From Tsukamurella sp. M9C (GTDB lineage Bacteria > Actinomycetota > Actinomycetes > Mycobacteriales > Mycobacteriaceae), in contig NZ_JAIULG010000005.1 in assembly GCF_020169415.1 (NCBI RefSeq), forward strand, positions 1-64,000: a DNA stretch of 64,000 nt, read 5' to 3'. The translations under genes were made by a program, and so were the position numbers. Below are positions 38,270 to 47,269 of the stretch, one piece after another (the first letter of the stretch is position 1; every line of letters starts with the position of its first letter). The notes under the pieces were generated by a model that made no database searches, was not told where the DNA came from, and saw nothing but the letters and a program-made list of their open reading frames with translations.

Positions 38270-39618
38270 TGCTGCGCTACTACCGCCGCCTCGACGCGCA
38301 CCTGCACGCCGGCGCCGACGACGGCACGCCCGTGCGGGGCGACCTCAGCGGCCGCCGGATCTTCGCCATCTGGCTCGCCGCCAACCTCGTGGTGACCACG
38401 ATGCTGACCGGCACGTTGTTCGTGCCGTCCGTCTCGCTGAGCAGCGCCCTGGTCCTGATCGTCGTCGGCACGGTCGTCGGAGCCCTGGTGCTCGTCGCCG
38501 TCGGCAACGTGGGAACCCGCACCGGGCTGCCGACGATGGCGCTCACCCGGGCGTCCTTCGGGGTGCGCGGCAGCCGGATCCCGGTGGCCGCCAACATCGC
38601 CGTGCTCATGGGGTGGAGCTGGGTGCAGGCGATGCTCGCCGGCGTCACCGTGAACTACGTGATCGAGCAGCAGACCGGATACTCGAATCCCGTGCTGTTC
38701 TCGGTGCTGTGCGAGGTGCTCGTGGTCTCGCTGGCGATCTTCGGTCACGCCGGCATCGCCAAGGTGGAACCGATATTGGCCGTGGTGATCCTGGCCATCA
38801 TGGCGTACCTGTTCATCGACATGTTCGGCGACGGCCTCGCCCGCCTGAACGCGCTGCCCCGCGACCCCGAGGGCCTCAGCGGCCTCGGCATCTTCGACAT
38901 CGTGGTCGCCACGGCCATCTCGTGGACGGTGCTCTCGGCCGACATCAACCGGTTCGCGCGGAGCGAGCGCGGCGGCGTGATCGGCTCGGGCCTGGGTTAC
39001 ATCGCCTCGACGGTGGCCGCGATGACCCTGGGCGCCACCGCGATAGCGTGGCTGCTCGCGAACGGCATGGACGCGCCGCCCTTCGACCCGACGGTGATCG
39101 TGGCCGAGTTCGGCGTCCCGCTCGCCGGCGTCGTCTTCTTCTCCGTCATGGCGACCAATTCGATGGCCGTCTACGGGATGGTCACCTCGCTGGTGAACGC
39201 CGAGCCGGGACGCATCCGATTCCTGCCCGCCGCACTGGGACTCGGCGTGATCTCGATCGCGGGGTCGGCGTGGCTGGCGCTGCTCGACAAGTTCACCTCC
39301 TTCCTCACCGCCATCGGCATCGTCTTCATCCCCGTCTTCGCGATCATCGTCGTGGACTACTACCTGCTGCGGCGGGGGCGATACGCGGCGTCGCTCGCCG
39401 AGGCCGGGTCGCGCGACTACTGGTACCGCGGCGGATGGAACCCGATCGCGGTGACGGTGTGGATCGTGGGCGTCGCCTTCTCCTCGGCGATCACCTACCT
39501 CTGGGTGAGCCCCGTGGGCGCCACCGCCCCGACCTTCCTGGTGAGCGCGGGCCTGTACTGGGCGGCGAGCGTCGCCGTCCGCGGCCGGTCCACGACGGAG
39601 GACCTCGTCGCGGGCTAG
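38269..39618 (+). CDS. NCS1-family permease (purine-cytosine permease-like)
   Basis: 449 residues, about 12 membrane helices, with the NCS1 pattern GNVGTRTGLPTMALTRASFG near residue 85 and GWSWVQAM in the next helix, features shared with cytosine/allantoin/hydantoin carriers. Imports a nucleobase-like or other small nitrogen compound by ion symport; the exact substrate is not evident. Coupled to the SnoaL-like gene and divergent from the tandem Lrp regulator. Confidence 0.9.
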   Translation: MLRYYRRLDAHLHAGADDGTPVRGDLSGRRIFAIWLAANLVVTTMLTGTLFVPSVSLSSALVLIVVGTVVGALVLVAVGNVGTRTGLPTMALTRASFGVRGSRIPVAANIAVLMGWSWVQAMLAGVTVNYVIEQQTGYSNPVLFSVLCEVLVVSLAIFGHAGIAKVEPILAVVILAIMAYLFIDMFGDGLARLNALPRDPEGLSGLGIFDIVVATAISWTVLSADINRFARSERGGVIGSGLGYIASTVAAMTLGATAIAWLLANGMDAPPFDPTVIVAEFGVPLAGVVFFSVMATNSMAVYGMVTSLVNAEPGRIRFLPAALGLGVISIAGSAWLALLDKFTSFLTAIGIVFIPVFAIIVVDYYLLRRGRYAASLAEAGSRDYWYRGGWNPIAVTVWIVGVAFSSAITYLWVSPVGATAPTFLVSAGLYWAASVAVRGRSTTEDLVAG

Positions 39619-39627
39619 TGTCGGACC

Positions 39628-40326
39628 ATGACACCGGCACGTGGTCTCTGCGCGATGCTCGCCCTCGGTGCGATGGCCCTGGCGGGCTGCGGAAGCGGAT
39701 CGGGAGCCGACGGGAGCGCGGCACCGTCGAGTTCCGCGTCCGCGCCGGCGGCTTCATCGCGGCAACTCGTGCTCGCGGCCGCCGATCTTCCGTCGGGGAT
39801 GTCGATGGCGGACTTCGCGATGGACGACGACGTCGTCCGCGCCGTGCTCGAGCCGCTGACGGGACAGCGGCCCACGGGCACCACGTACTCGCCGTCCGCG
39901 TGCGCGCCGGTGTCGATGTTCGACGGTGCCACCCAGCCCGCCGCCTCCCTCGCCGGGGTCGCCGCGGGCGAGGGAGGCGGGCGGTCCACCTTCACGGAAG
40001 CCGTCGTCGCCCGCCGGCCCGACATCGCCGCGGTCGCGGCCTACGTCCGCCGGTGCCCGATCGTGGTGCAGAACGACGGGGGAACCCCGTTGACCACCAC
40101 CTTCGCGGTCCGCGACGGGGACCGGGGCCGAGCGGACCAGTTGCTCGTCGTCGAGGAGACCCCGGACGATCCGCTCTCGAAGCAGCGCGCCCTCGTGGCG
40201 TACGCCCGCGTCGGCGACTACGCCGTGTGGGCGCGGCTGCGGGCTTTCCAGGGCGAGAGCGTCGACCGCGCGCAGTTCGACCGGCTCGTCGCCGCGGCGG
40301 TCGACAAGGTCGCCCGCTCCGCCTGA
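39628..40326 (+). CDS. Lipoprotein with sensor-like domain
   Basis: 232 residues. Signal peptide with lipobox LALGAMALAGC, a Ser/Ala linker (about 24-45), then a domain with LVLAAADLPSGMS and CAPVSMF and a second Cys in RRCPIVV, resembling the extracellular sensor-type domain found in mycobacterial lipoproteins and PknH. Membrane-anchored on the outer face; ligand unknown. Starts 9 bp after the permease and may be co-transcribed. Confidence 0.75.
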   Translation: MTPARGLCAMLALGAMALAGCGSGSGADGSAAPSSSASAPAASSRQLVLAAADLPSGMSMADFAMDDDVVRAVLEPLTGQRPTGTTYSPSACAPVSMFDGATQPAASLAGVAAGEGGGRSTFTEAVVARRPDIAAVAAYVRRCPIVVQNDGGTPLTTTFAVRDGDRGRADQLLVVEETPDDPLSKQRALVAYARVGDYAVWARLRAFQGESVDRAQFDRLVAAAVDKVARSA

Positions 40327-40343
40327 GCCCGCGCGCCCGAACC

Positions 40344-41825
40344 CTACGCCTGTGCCCGGTCCCGCTGCCGCAGCGTGGGTTTGTCGATCTTCCCGACGGG
40401 GTTCTTCGGTATCTCGTCGAGCAGGATCAGGTCGACGGGGACCTTCACCTTCGCCAGCTCCCCGCGCAGGCCGTCGAGCAGGTCGCCGGCGGTGACCGTC
40501 GCGCCGTCGCGGAGCGAGACGTAGGCGACGGGCACCTCGCCGAGCACCTCGTGCGGCCGCCCGATCACCGCGGCCTCGAAGACCTGCGGGTTCCGGTACA
40601 GCTGGGCCTCGATCTCCTTGGGATAGATGTTCTCGCCGCCGCGGATCACCATGTCCTTCACGCGATCCACCAGCCGCAGGTAGCCGTCCTCGTCGAGCAG
40701 TCCGACGTCCCCGGTGCGCAGCCAGCCGTCGACGATCGTCTCGGCGGTGGCATCGGGCCGGTTCAGGTACCCGGCCATCACCACCTTGCCCGCGATGAGC
40801 ACCTCGCCGGTCGCGCCAGGCGCGACGTCGCGGAGCGCACCGTCGACGATGCGGATCCGCTGGCCCGGGAGCGCGGGCCCGACGGTGCCGGGCTTGCGCG
40901 GCCCGTCGAGCGGGTTGATCGCCGACGCGGTGGTGGTCTCCGACAGCCCGTAGCCCTCGACGATCGGCACCCCGAAACGCGACTCGAACCGCTCGATGAG
41001 GTCGACGGGCATCGGTGCGGCGCCGCAGATCCCGAACCGGAGCGATGACGAATCCGGGCGCACCTCCTCCGGCAGCGCGGTGAGCATCGCGTAGATCGCG
41101 GGCACAGCGGAGAAGTAGGTGGGACGGTGCCGCTCCACCGCGGGGAAGAACTCCTCCGGCCGGAACCGGCCGACGATCGTCGCGCGCCCGCCGGCCCGCA
41201 GGGGGCTGAGCGTGCCGAGCACGACGCCGTTGGCGTGGAACAGCGGCAGCACCAGCAGGCTGTGATCGCGCTCGGTGAACGCGAAGTGCTCGATGAACGA
41301 GGCCGTCATCGCCGCGATGTTCCCGTGGGTGATCATGACGCCCTTGGGTTTCCCGGTGGTTCCCGCGGTGTAGATGAGCAGTGCGAGATCGGAGGGCCGC
41401 ACGGCGACGGCTTCCACCGGCTCGCCGTCGGACACGGCGAGGAGCTCGTGGCACGCGACCGCGGCGACGCCGTCGGGGGTCTCGGCGTCGGCCTCCGTCA
41501 CCAGCACGCGGGCGCCGGCGTCGGCGGCCTGGTAGGCGATTTCGGGGGGTGCGAGCGCGGGATTGATCGGGGTGGCCGCTGCGCCGAGGCGCCACGCGGC
41601 GAACAGGGCGACCACCAGCTCGACCCGATTGGGCAGGAGGAGTCCCACCACATCGCCACGGGAGACCCCGTACTCCTCCAGCCGGATCGCCGCGGTGCGG
41701 ACGGCCGCGGCGAACTCGGCGTTCGACAGGTCCAGCCGGTCGTCGGCGAGGGCGGGGGCCGCCGGTGCCCGCGCCGCCCGGGTCTCCGGGAGGGCGGGCA
41801 CCTCGGGCAGGTCGCGCACCGTCAT
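40344..41825 (-). CDS. Acyl-CoA/AMP-dependent synthetase and ligase
   Basis: 493 residues, ANL superfamily: LIYTAGTTGKPKGVM (adenylation P-loop), GYGLSETTT, the hinge RTGDVGL..DRVKDMVIRGG, and the catalytic-Lys motif PVGKIDKPT at the C-terminus. Activates a carboxylic acid as CoA ester. ATG at 41825 overlaps the stop of the upstream gene (ATGA). Third gene of a minus-strand operon with an SDR and a saccharopine-dehydrogenase-like reductase, under a divergent TetR; chain-length or ring specificity unknown. Confidence 0.9.
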   Translation of the reverse strand: MTVRDLPEVPALPETRAARAPAAPALADDRLDLSNAEFAAAVRTAAIRLEEYGVSRGDVVGLLLPNRVELVVALFAAWRLGAAATPINPALAPPEIAYQAADAGARVLVTEADAETPDGVAAVACHELLAVSDGEPVEAVAVRPSDLALLIYTAGTTGKPKGVMITHGNIAAMTASFIEHFAFTERDHSLLVLPLFHANGVVLGTLSPLRAGGRATIVGRFRPEEFFPAVERHRPTYFSAVPAIYAMLTALPEEVRPDSSSLRFGICGAAPMPVDLIERFESRFGVPIVEGYGLSETTTASAINPLDGPRKPGTVGPALPGQRIRIVDGALRDVAPGATGEVLIAGKVVMAGYLNRPDATAETIVDGWLRTGDVGLLDEDGYLRLVDRVKDMVIRGGENIYPKEIEAQLYRNPQVFEAAVIGRPHEVLGEVPVAYVSLRDGATVTAGDLLDGLRGELAKVKVPVDLILLDEIPKNPVGKIDKPTLRQRDRAQA

Positions 41826-42949
41826 CGATGCACCGTGACGATCGGCTCGGAGATGAGGCCGAAGGTTCGCAGCACGCCCTCGAGCTCGCGGTGGCCGAAG
41901 GCCTGGCACCCCGAGGCGAGGCCGACGCGCTTCGGGGGCTGCTGCAGCAGCGAGTACGCGGCGTAGGCCTGCAGCAGGCCCGTCTGCTTGTAGTTGCTGT
42001 TGCCGTGGATCACCACGTGCGCGCGGCCCAGCGGGCCGGAGGCGTGGACGGAGTCCAGCGACTTGTTCACGCGCGGATTCTCGCGCGGCGGCATCGAATT
42101 CATGACTTGGGCGGCGACGGCGTCGAGGGCGTCGGCGCGGTCCTCGGGCGACATGTCCTTCGTGGCCTCCAGCGCGTCGGCCACGATCACGGGCACGTTG
42201 TTCATCAGGGCCGCGTTGAAGACGCCGCCCTGCGCCTTGCAGTTCGCGACGCGCGGATCGCGCTTGAACCACACCGGGTGCGAGGTGCCGCCCCACGGCA
42301 GCGACTGCGCCAGCTCGTGCTGGCCGGGAACCGCGAGCGGCACCAGCCCCTGCATCGGGTCGAAGGAGGTGTACTGGTTCTGCTCGAGGTAGAAGGCGTC
42401 GCCGCCCGCCGCGTTGACCAGGATCGTGCGGGTGGAGGCGATGGTGGGGCTGCCGCCCCAGAAGACGGCGATGTCGAGGGTGTCGAGGCCCGGTGTTTCC
42501 AAGGCGATCTGGGCCGCGATCTCACCCGTCGTGTACATCTGCGCGATGCCGGGCGCGAGGAGTAGGCCGGCCTCCGCGTACCGCGCGTGGAAGGTCTCGT
42601 CGAGGTGGATCAGCCAGTCCTGCTCGCCCGTGGTGTCGCTGTAGTGCGCGCCCGCGTTGAGCGCCGCCTCCACCACCGCGTCGCCGAACTTGATGAAGGG
42701 CCCCACCGTGTTCAGCACCACGGAACTGCCGCGGAAGAGCTCGGTGAGGGAGTCGACGTCGTGCTTCACCTCCACGATCTCGTAGTCGGCCGTCTCGATC
42801 CCCGCGACGTGCGCGTTCATCGAGTCGGTCAGTGTGCCCTCGTCGCGGCCCGCCGCGGTGAAGGGCACGTTGTACTCGCGCAGGTACTCGCAGATGAGGC
42901 GGCCCGTGTAGCCCGAGGCCCCGTACACCACTACCGGCTTGTTGCTCAT
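41822..42949 (-). CDS. Saccharopine dehydrogenase-like NAD(P)-binding reductase
   Basis: 375 residues with a Rossmann GASGYTGRLICEYL at the N-terminus and the VVLNTVGPF and GAHYSDTTGE segments of the saccharopine dehydrogenase / trans-acting enoyl-reductase group. Probably a soluble reductase acting on a small or acyl substrate. AAGGAGA lies just before the ATG. Middle gene of the three-gene operon. Confidence 0.82.
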   Translation of the reverse strand: MSNKPVVVYGASGYTGRLICEYLREYNVPFTAAGRDEGTLTDSMNAHVAGIETADYEIVEVKHDVDSLTELFRGSSVVLNTVGPFIKFGDAVVEAALNAGAHYSDTTGEQDWLIHLDETFHARYAEAGLLLAPGIAQMYTTGEIAAQIALETPGLDTLDIAVFWGGSPTIASTRTILVNAAGGDAFYLEQNQYTSFDPMQGLVPLAVPGQHELAQSLPWGGTSHPVWFKRDPRVANCKAQGGVFNAALMNNVPVIVADALEATKDMSPEDRADALDAVAAQVMNSMPPRENPRVNKSLDSVHASGPLGRAHVVIHGNSNYKQTGLLQAYAAYSLLQQPPKRVGLASGCQAFGHRELEGVLRTFGLISEPIVTVHR

Positions 42950-42977
42950 GATTCTCCTTCGTCCTGAGAGGTTTTCG

Positions 42978-43772
42978 TTACATGCCCATGCCGCCGTCGA
43001 CGGGCAGCCCCGCCCCGTTGACGAACCGGGAGGCGTCGGAGGCGAGGAAGACCACCGCGTCCGCCATGTCCTGGACCTCGCCGAGGCGGCCGCTGGGCGT
43101 GAGGCCGACGACCGCCTCGACGGCCTCCTCCGGAGAGCCGAACAGGCCGATGTTCGCCATGTCGACCGCGAGGCCGGTGCCCATCTCGGTGGGAACGAGG
43201 CCCGGGTAGATGCAGTTCACGCGCACGCCGTAGCCGAGCTTCCCGGCCTCCATGGCCGCGACTCGCGTCATCCGGTCGATGGCCGACTTCGTGGCCGAGT
43301 AGATCGCGATGCCGGGGAAGGCGATGGTCGCCGCGACCGAGGCGACGTTGATGATGGCTCCGCCGCCCCCGGCCGCGCCGCCGGGGCGCAGGGCCCGCAG
43401 CCCGTGCTTGAGGCCGAGGGCGGTGCCGAGCACGTTCACGTCGAGCTGGCGGCGCACGTCCTCGACGGAGATCTCGGTGAGCAGCCCCGTGATCTCGACG
43501 CCGGCGTTGTTGACCACCACGTCGAGCCCGCCGAGCCGGGCCACGGTGGCGTCGATGGCGGCGGCCCAGCTCTCCTCCGAGGTGACGTCGAGGTGGACCG
43601 ATCCGCTCCCGTCGCCCAGTTCCTTCGCGACGGCGACGGCGCGGTCCGCCTGCAGGTCGCCCAGCATGACTCGGGCGCCCGCGGCGGCCAACGCGCGGGC
43701 CATGCCCTCGCCGAGCCCCTGTGCCCCGCCGGTGACCAGGACCCGCCGGCCGGTCAGATCGAATGCGCTCAC
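42978..43772 (-). CDS. Short-chain dehydrogenase/reductase
   Basis: 264-residue classical SDR: TGGAQGLGEG cofactor motif, NNAGVEIT, the catalytic Ser in INVASVAA, YSATK and the C-terminal NGAGLPVDGG. Oxidises or reduces a hydroxyl/keto group with NAD(P). GTG start with AAGGGAG 5 bases upstream. First gene of the operon, directly across the divergent promoter from the TetR gene. Confidence 0.92.
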   Translation of the reverse strand: MSAFDLTGRRVLVTGGAQGLGEGMARALAAAGARVMLGDLQADRAVAVAKELGDGSGSVHLDVTSEESWAAAIDATVARLGGLDVVVNNAGVEITGLLTEISVEDVRRQLDVNVLGTALGLKHGLRALRPGGAAGGGGAIINVASVAATIAFPGIAIYSATKSAIDRMTRVAAMEAGKLGYGVRVNCIYPGLVPTEMGTGLAVDMANIGLFGSPEEAVEAVVGLTPSGRLGEVQDMADAVVFLASDASRFVNGAGLPVDGGMGM

Positions 43773-43847
43773 GACTACTCCCTTGATCGAGATGGATCGG
43801 ACTCCGGTGCGGCCCGCCCTGTGGCGGCCATCACATCTCAGAATCTA

Positions 43848-43883
43848 GACGACTGTCAAGAAAAATGTTGGACGTTCGTCAAG
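43848..43883. promoter_or_regulatory. Two direct repeats GAC-N4-GTCAAG between SDR and TetR genes
   Basis: GACGACTGTCAAG (43848-43860) and GACGTTCGTCAAG (43871-43883), 23 bp apart, each containing the dyad GAC-N4-GTC. This lies in an AT-richer divergent promoter region and is a good candidate operator pair for the adjacent TetR. Confidence 0.5.
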
Positions 43884-43985
43884 ACTTTTCGCCCGGGGTG
43901 TGGCCACCGCCCGCGACACAGGGGTTATCCTGGGACGATGCCGACCGGGCCCTCCGCCCCGTCGGCCGCGAGGAAGGGAGCGCGG

Positions 43986-44636
43986 GTGACCGAGGTGATC
44001 GCGCAGGCGACCGCGCCCGCCGCCGTGGGCGCCACCAAGCACGCCACGAAGGTCGCGGCCAAGCGCGACGAGCTGGCCCGCGCGGCGCTCAAGACGCTCT
44101 CCGAGCTCGGCTACGCGCGCACCAGCCTCCGCGAGATCGCCGCGAACTCCGAGTACAGCCACGGCGTGCTGCACTACTACTTCGCCGACCGGCTCGAGCT
44201 GATCGCGCATTGCGTCCACCTCTACAAGGCCGAGTGCATCGCCTCCTACGACGACGTCCTCCGCGCCGACAACGACGCGCCCGGGCTGCGGACCCGGTTC
44301 GCGGAGCGGCTCGCCGCGACGATGGAGCACGACCTCCCGACCCACAAGCTCTGGTACGACCTGCGCTCGCAGGCCATGTTCGAGGCGGCGCTCACCGACG
44401 ACGTCCGCGAGATCGACGGCTCTCTCGAGGCGATGATCTGGCGGGTCGTGAGCCGCTACGCCGAACTCGCGGGCGGCGCGCCGCTCCTCGATGCCGCCGG
44501 CACCTACGCCGCGCTCGACGGCCCCTTCGAGCGTGCCGTCCGCCGCCGGGTCCTCGGCGATGAGACCGCCGCCACCGTGCTCACCGCGCAGGTCTTCGCC
44601 CTGCTCGACGCCCTCGTCGTCCGACCGGCCGGCTGA
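43986..44636 (+). CDS. TetR-family regulator
   Basis: 216 residues from the GTG at 43986, which has GGAAGGGAG 5 bases upstream; an ATG at 43938 is in frame. HTH near residues 37-60 (SLREIAANSEYSHGVLHYYF), then a helical ligand domain. Divergent from the SDR/reductase/acyl-CoA ligase operon, which it probably represses, with the CoA ester as plausible inducer (inference). Confidence 0.88.
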   Translation: MTEVIAQATAPAAVGATKHATKVAAKRDELARAALKTLSELGYARTSLREIAANSEYSHGVLHYYFADRLELIAHCVHLYKAECIASYDDVLRADNDAPGLRTRFAERLAATMEHDLPTHKLWYDLRSQAMFEAALTDDVREIDGSLEAMIWRVVSRYAELAGGAPLLDAAGTYAALDGPFERAVRRRVLGDETAATVLTAQVFALLDALVVRPAG

Positions 44637-44816
44637 ACGTGGCCCGACCGCGAACCCGGCGACGGGCGCCGAACAACAGCTCCCCGGGGCGGCCGAGCAT
44701 ACCTGCGACCTGGAACGGCAGGTCAAGGCGCGCAGCATTTTTCGGTGTGATGTATCAACTTCGTTAGCCCGAGATCAGACCCGGCTCGGCCGCCGACTTC
44801 TGGCTACCATCGCGTT

Positions 44817-45980
44817 GTGATCAATCCAAGTGCGCGTTCCCGAGGTGGCGCGAGTCACTTCGCCGGACGGCTGGCCCGCGCCGCCGCCGGGTCCGGAATG
44901 CTCGCCGTCTTCGGGGCGATGACGGCGGGTGGTGCGGTGTACGCGCTCGGCGGAACGCCGGCGCAGGAGCCGGTCCCGCAGACGCCTCGTCAGCCGACGG
45001 TCGCCACCGCTCCGGGACCGTCCGCCTCCGTCGCACCGCCCACGGACCCGGCGCGGATCGCGCTCAAGGCGGCGGACGACTCCCGCACCATGTTCACCCT
45101 GCTGTCCAACGCGGTCACCACGTCGACGGCCGGGATGTCGACCGCGATGGCGGGAGTTCCGCAGGTCTTCGACAGCGTGACGACGGCCCGAGCCGACGCC
45201 GATGAGGTGGCCGCGGGCCTCGCGGAGACCGCGACGGCGTCGGCGGCCCTGGACCAGGTGTCCGCGTCGGCGAAGTCGTGGTCCGGGACCATCGGAGAGC
45301 TGCAGAGCCTCTCCGGGATGGCGGTCTCGATCCGCACCAACGCGGTGCAGCTGCGCACGCGACTCGTGGCGCAGCCGACCCCGGATGCGGCGGCGACCGT
45401 CGCGCAGCTGGACCAGCTCATCGCAGCGACGGACGGACTGTCGGCGCTGGGCGCCGCGGACGGCCTCGCCACCTCGCTGACATCGCTGACGCAGGCGGCG
45501 TCGTCCTCGTCGACGTCGCTGGGCCGGGCGCGCATCGCCGCGCGGTCACTGCGCGACGGGCTCGCGACGATCGAGAAGGCGCGACCCCAGGCGCTGGCCG
45601 CGACGACGAACCTCTCGACCGGTCTCCGGCAGCTGGACGTCGCACTGCGGTCGATCGACGCGCAGCTCGCGCTGGTACAGGCGAAGCTCCGCGAGTCGGT
45701 GGACAACGGCTCGGAGACGCCCGCGCTCGTCGCCTCCCCGGTCGATCCGGGCACGCGCTGGGCGTGGTCGCTCTGCGCGGCCGGTGCCGCCGGGGCGATC
45801 CTTTCCCTCGCGGGGTTCGGGCGGCCGCGCCCGGCGCCCGCGCCGCCGCAGACGGCGGCACCCCTCGCCGATCTCGCGCGGGCGATCAGTGAGATCCCCA
45901 CTCCGAGCCACGGGTTCGCGCGGCCCGACTCCGCCCACACCGACCCCTGGCTCCCGGTGCAGTTCTCCCGCGAGAACTGA
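44817..45980 (+). CDS. Unknown protein with two membrane segments and a long helical middle
   Basis: 387 residues; no family recognised. An N-terminal membrane segment (about 27-46, GMLAVFGAMTAGGAVYALGG), a Pro/Thr linker, then about 230 residues rich in Ala/Ser/Thr/Leu with evenly spaced small residues (helical, coiled-coil-like; e.g. LGAADGLATSLTSLTQA), a second membrane segment (about 313-334, WAWSLCAAGAAGAILSLAGF), and a Pro-rich cytoplasmic tail. This is the layout of an extracytoplasmic helical loop anchored at both ends, as in methyl-accepting or tether proteins. GTG start, no clear ribosome site. Confidence 0.65.
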   Translation: MINPSARSRGGASHFAGRLARAAAGSGMLAVFGAMTAGGAVYALGGTPAQEPVPQTPRQPTVATAPGPSASVAPPTDPARIALKAADDSRTMFTLLSNAVTTSTAGMSTAMAGVPQVFDSVTTARADADEVAAGLAETATASAALDQVSASAKSWSGTIGELQSLSGMAVSIRTNAVQLRTRLVAQPTPDAAATVAQLDQLIAATDGLSALGAADGLATSLTSLTQAASSSSTSLGRARIAARSLRDGLATIEKARPQALAATTNLSTGLRQLDVALRSIDAQLALVQAKLRESVDNGSETPALVASPVDPGTRWAWSLCAAGAAGAILSLAGFGRPRPAPAPPQTAAPLADLARAISEIPTPSHGFARPDSAHTDPWLPVQFSREN

Positions 45981-45994
45981 GCGGGCGCGCGCGG

Positions 45995-46588
45995 TCAGCG
46001 GGTTGCCGGACCGCCCGGTTCGGGATCGTCGAGGGCCGAGCCGAGCGCACCGTCGGTGAAGGTGCGGAAGGCGAAGGCCAGGGTCTCGAGCGATTGCAGG
46101 GTGCCGCTCTCGTAGCCCACCAGCAGGTACAGCGCGGTGGTGGCGTACTTCTCGGCGAGCTCACGGTCGCCGATCACCTCGGTGTAGGTCTCCGCGATCA
46201 CATCGCGCCGTTCGAGGTCGACCTCGGCCTGGTGCCGCGCCACCTCCGGATCGTGCGCCGCCCACACCCGGATCGCGGCCTCGGTGGCGTGCGGCAGCGT
46301 CAGGCCGACGTGCGTGAGCGACATCAGCCGGTCGTAGGCGTCCGGTACCTGGCGGGCGGCCTCGATCAGCCGGTCGCTCTTGGTCTGCCGCCAGTACGTG
46401 ATCAGCGCCGACGTGAACTCCGGCCAGCTCGGATACGCGTGGTAGAAGCTGCCGGTCGACGATCCGGCCTGCTCGCACACCGCGGCCAGCTTCAGCGCCG
46501 CGTGCCCCCGCTCGGCCAGGACCGCCAGCCCCGCCTCGAGGAAGCGCAGCTGCACGTAGCGCGACGGGCTCGAGCGGGCGGGGGGCAT
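45995..46588 (-). CDS. TetR-family regulator
   Basis: 197 residues: HTH around residues 30-52 (KLAAVCEQAGSSTGSFYHAY), then a helical ligand domain. Divergent from the DUF1345 membrane protein with only 48 bp between starts, so it probably controls that gene. Convergent with the unknown protein at 44817. Confidence 0.87.
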   Translation of the reverse strand: MPPARSSPSRYVQLRFLEAGLAVLAERGHAALKLAAVCEQAGSSTGSFYHAYPSWPEFTSALITYWRQTKSDRLIEAARQVPDAYDRLMSLTHVGLTLPHATEAAIRVWAAHDPEVARHQAEVDLERRDVIAETYTEVIGDRELAEKYATTALYLLVGYESGTLQSLETLAFAFRTFTDGALGSALDDPEPGGPATR

Positions 46589-46636
46589 GCGGCGATGGTA
46601 TCCGCCGGGCGCGGGGTGCCGTGGAAAGCTGAGCGC

Positions 46637-47251
46637 ATGCGACGCTCGGTACTGGTCCCCCTGCTCGAAACGGTGCTCACGCTGCTGGGCCTGGCGTGGC
46701 TCGCCGCGGTGCTGGTGTTCGGCAGTTCCGCCGTGCCCCTGCTCATCGTGTGGAACGTGGCGGCCGTCGCCTACGTGGTGGCCGGCTGGTTCCTGCTGCG
46801 CCGCCGGATCCCCGCGGGCGAGGACGATCCGGACCTGATGTCGGCGCCGCGCTGGCAGACCACGCTGTTCGCGGCGGTGGTCAGCGGCTCCGGCCTGGTG
46901 GGCGGCCTGCTCATGATCGCCACCCGCGGCGACGAGCCGGATCCCGTGCTCCAGCCCGTCGCCGCGGCCACGGTCCTCCTCTCCTGGCTGCTCCTGCACA
47001 CCGCGTTCGCCCAGATCTACGCCCGCGACTACTTCTCCGCCGGCGGCCTGCAGTTCCCGGACTGCGAGCGCCCGCAGCTCACCGAGTTCGTCTACTTCTC
47101 CATCACGATCGGCACGTCCTTCGCGGTCTCGGACGTCACCGTCACCCGGCGTTCCACGCGGCGGCTGGTGATCGTGCACAGCGTGCTCAGCTTCTTCTTC
47201 AACGCGGCCGTCGTGGCGATCGCGCTGGACTGGATCAAGAGCGGAGGCTGA
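46637..47251 (+). CDS. DUF1345 membrane protein
   Basis: 204 residues, several membrane helices. The DUF1345 pattern is clear: LLLHTAFAQIYARDYF, GGLQFPDCERPQLTEFVYFSITIG, TSFAVSDV and LSFFFNAAV. Function of the family is unknown; the TEFVYFSITIGTSF stretch has a faint resemblance to ion-channel pore regions. Convergent with helR. Confidence 0.85.
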   Translation: MRRSVLVPLLETVLTLLGLAWLAAVLVFGSSAVPLLIVWNVAAVAYVVAGWFLLRRRIPAGEDDPDLMSAPRWQTTLFAAVVSGSGLVGGLLMIATRGDEPDPVLQPVAAATVLLSWLLLHTAFAQIYARDYFSAGGLQFPDCERPQLTEFVYFSITIGTSFAVSDVTVTRRSTRRLVIVHSVLSFFFNAAVVAIALDWIKSGG

Positions 47252-47269
47252 GCCCGTCGCGCCCCGGCG

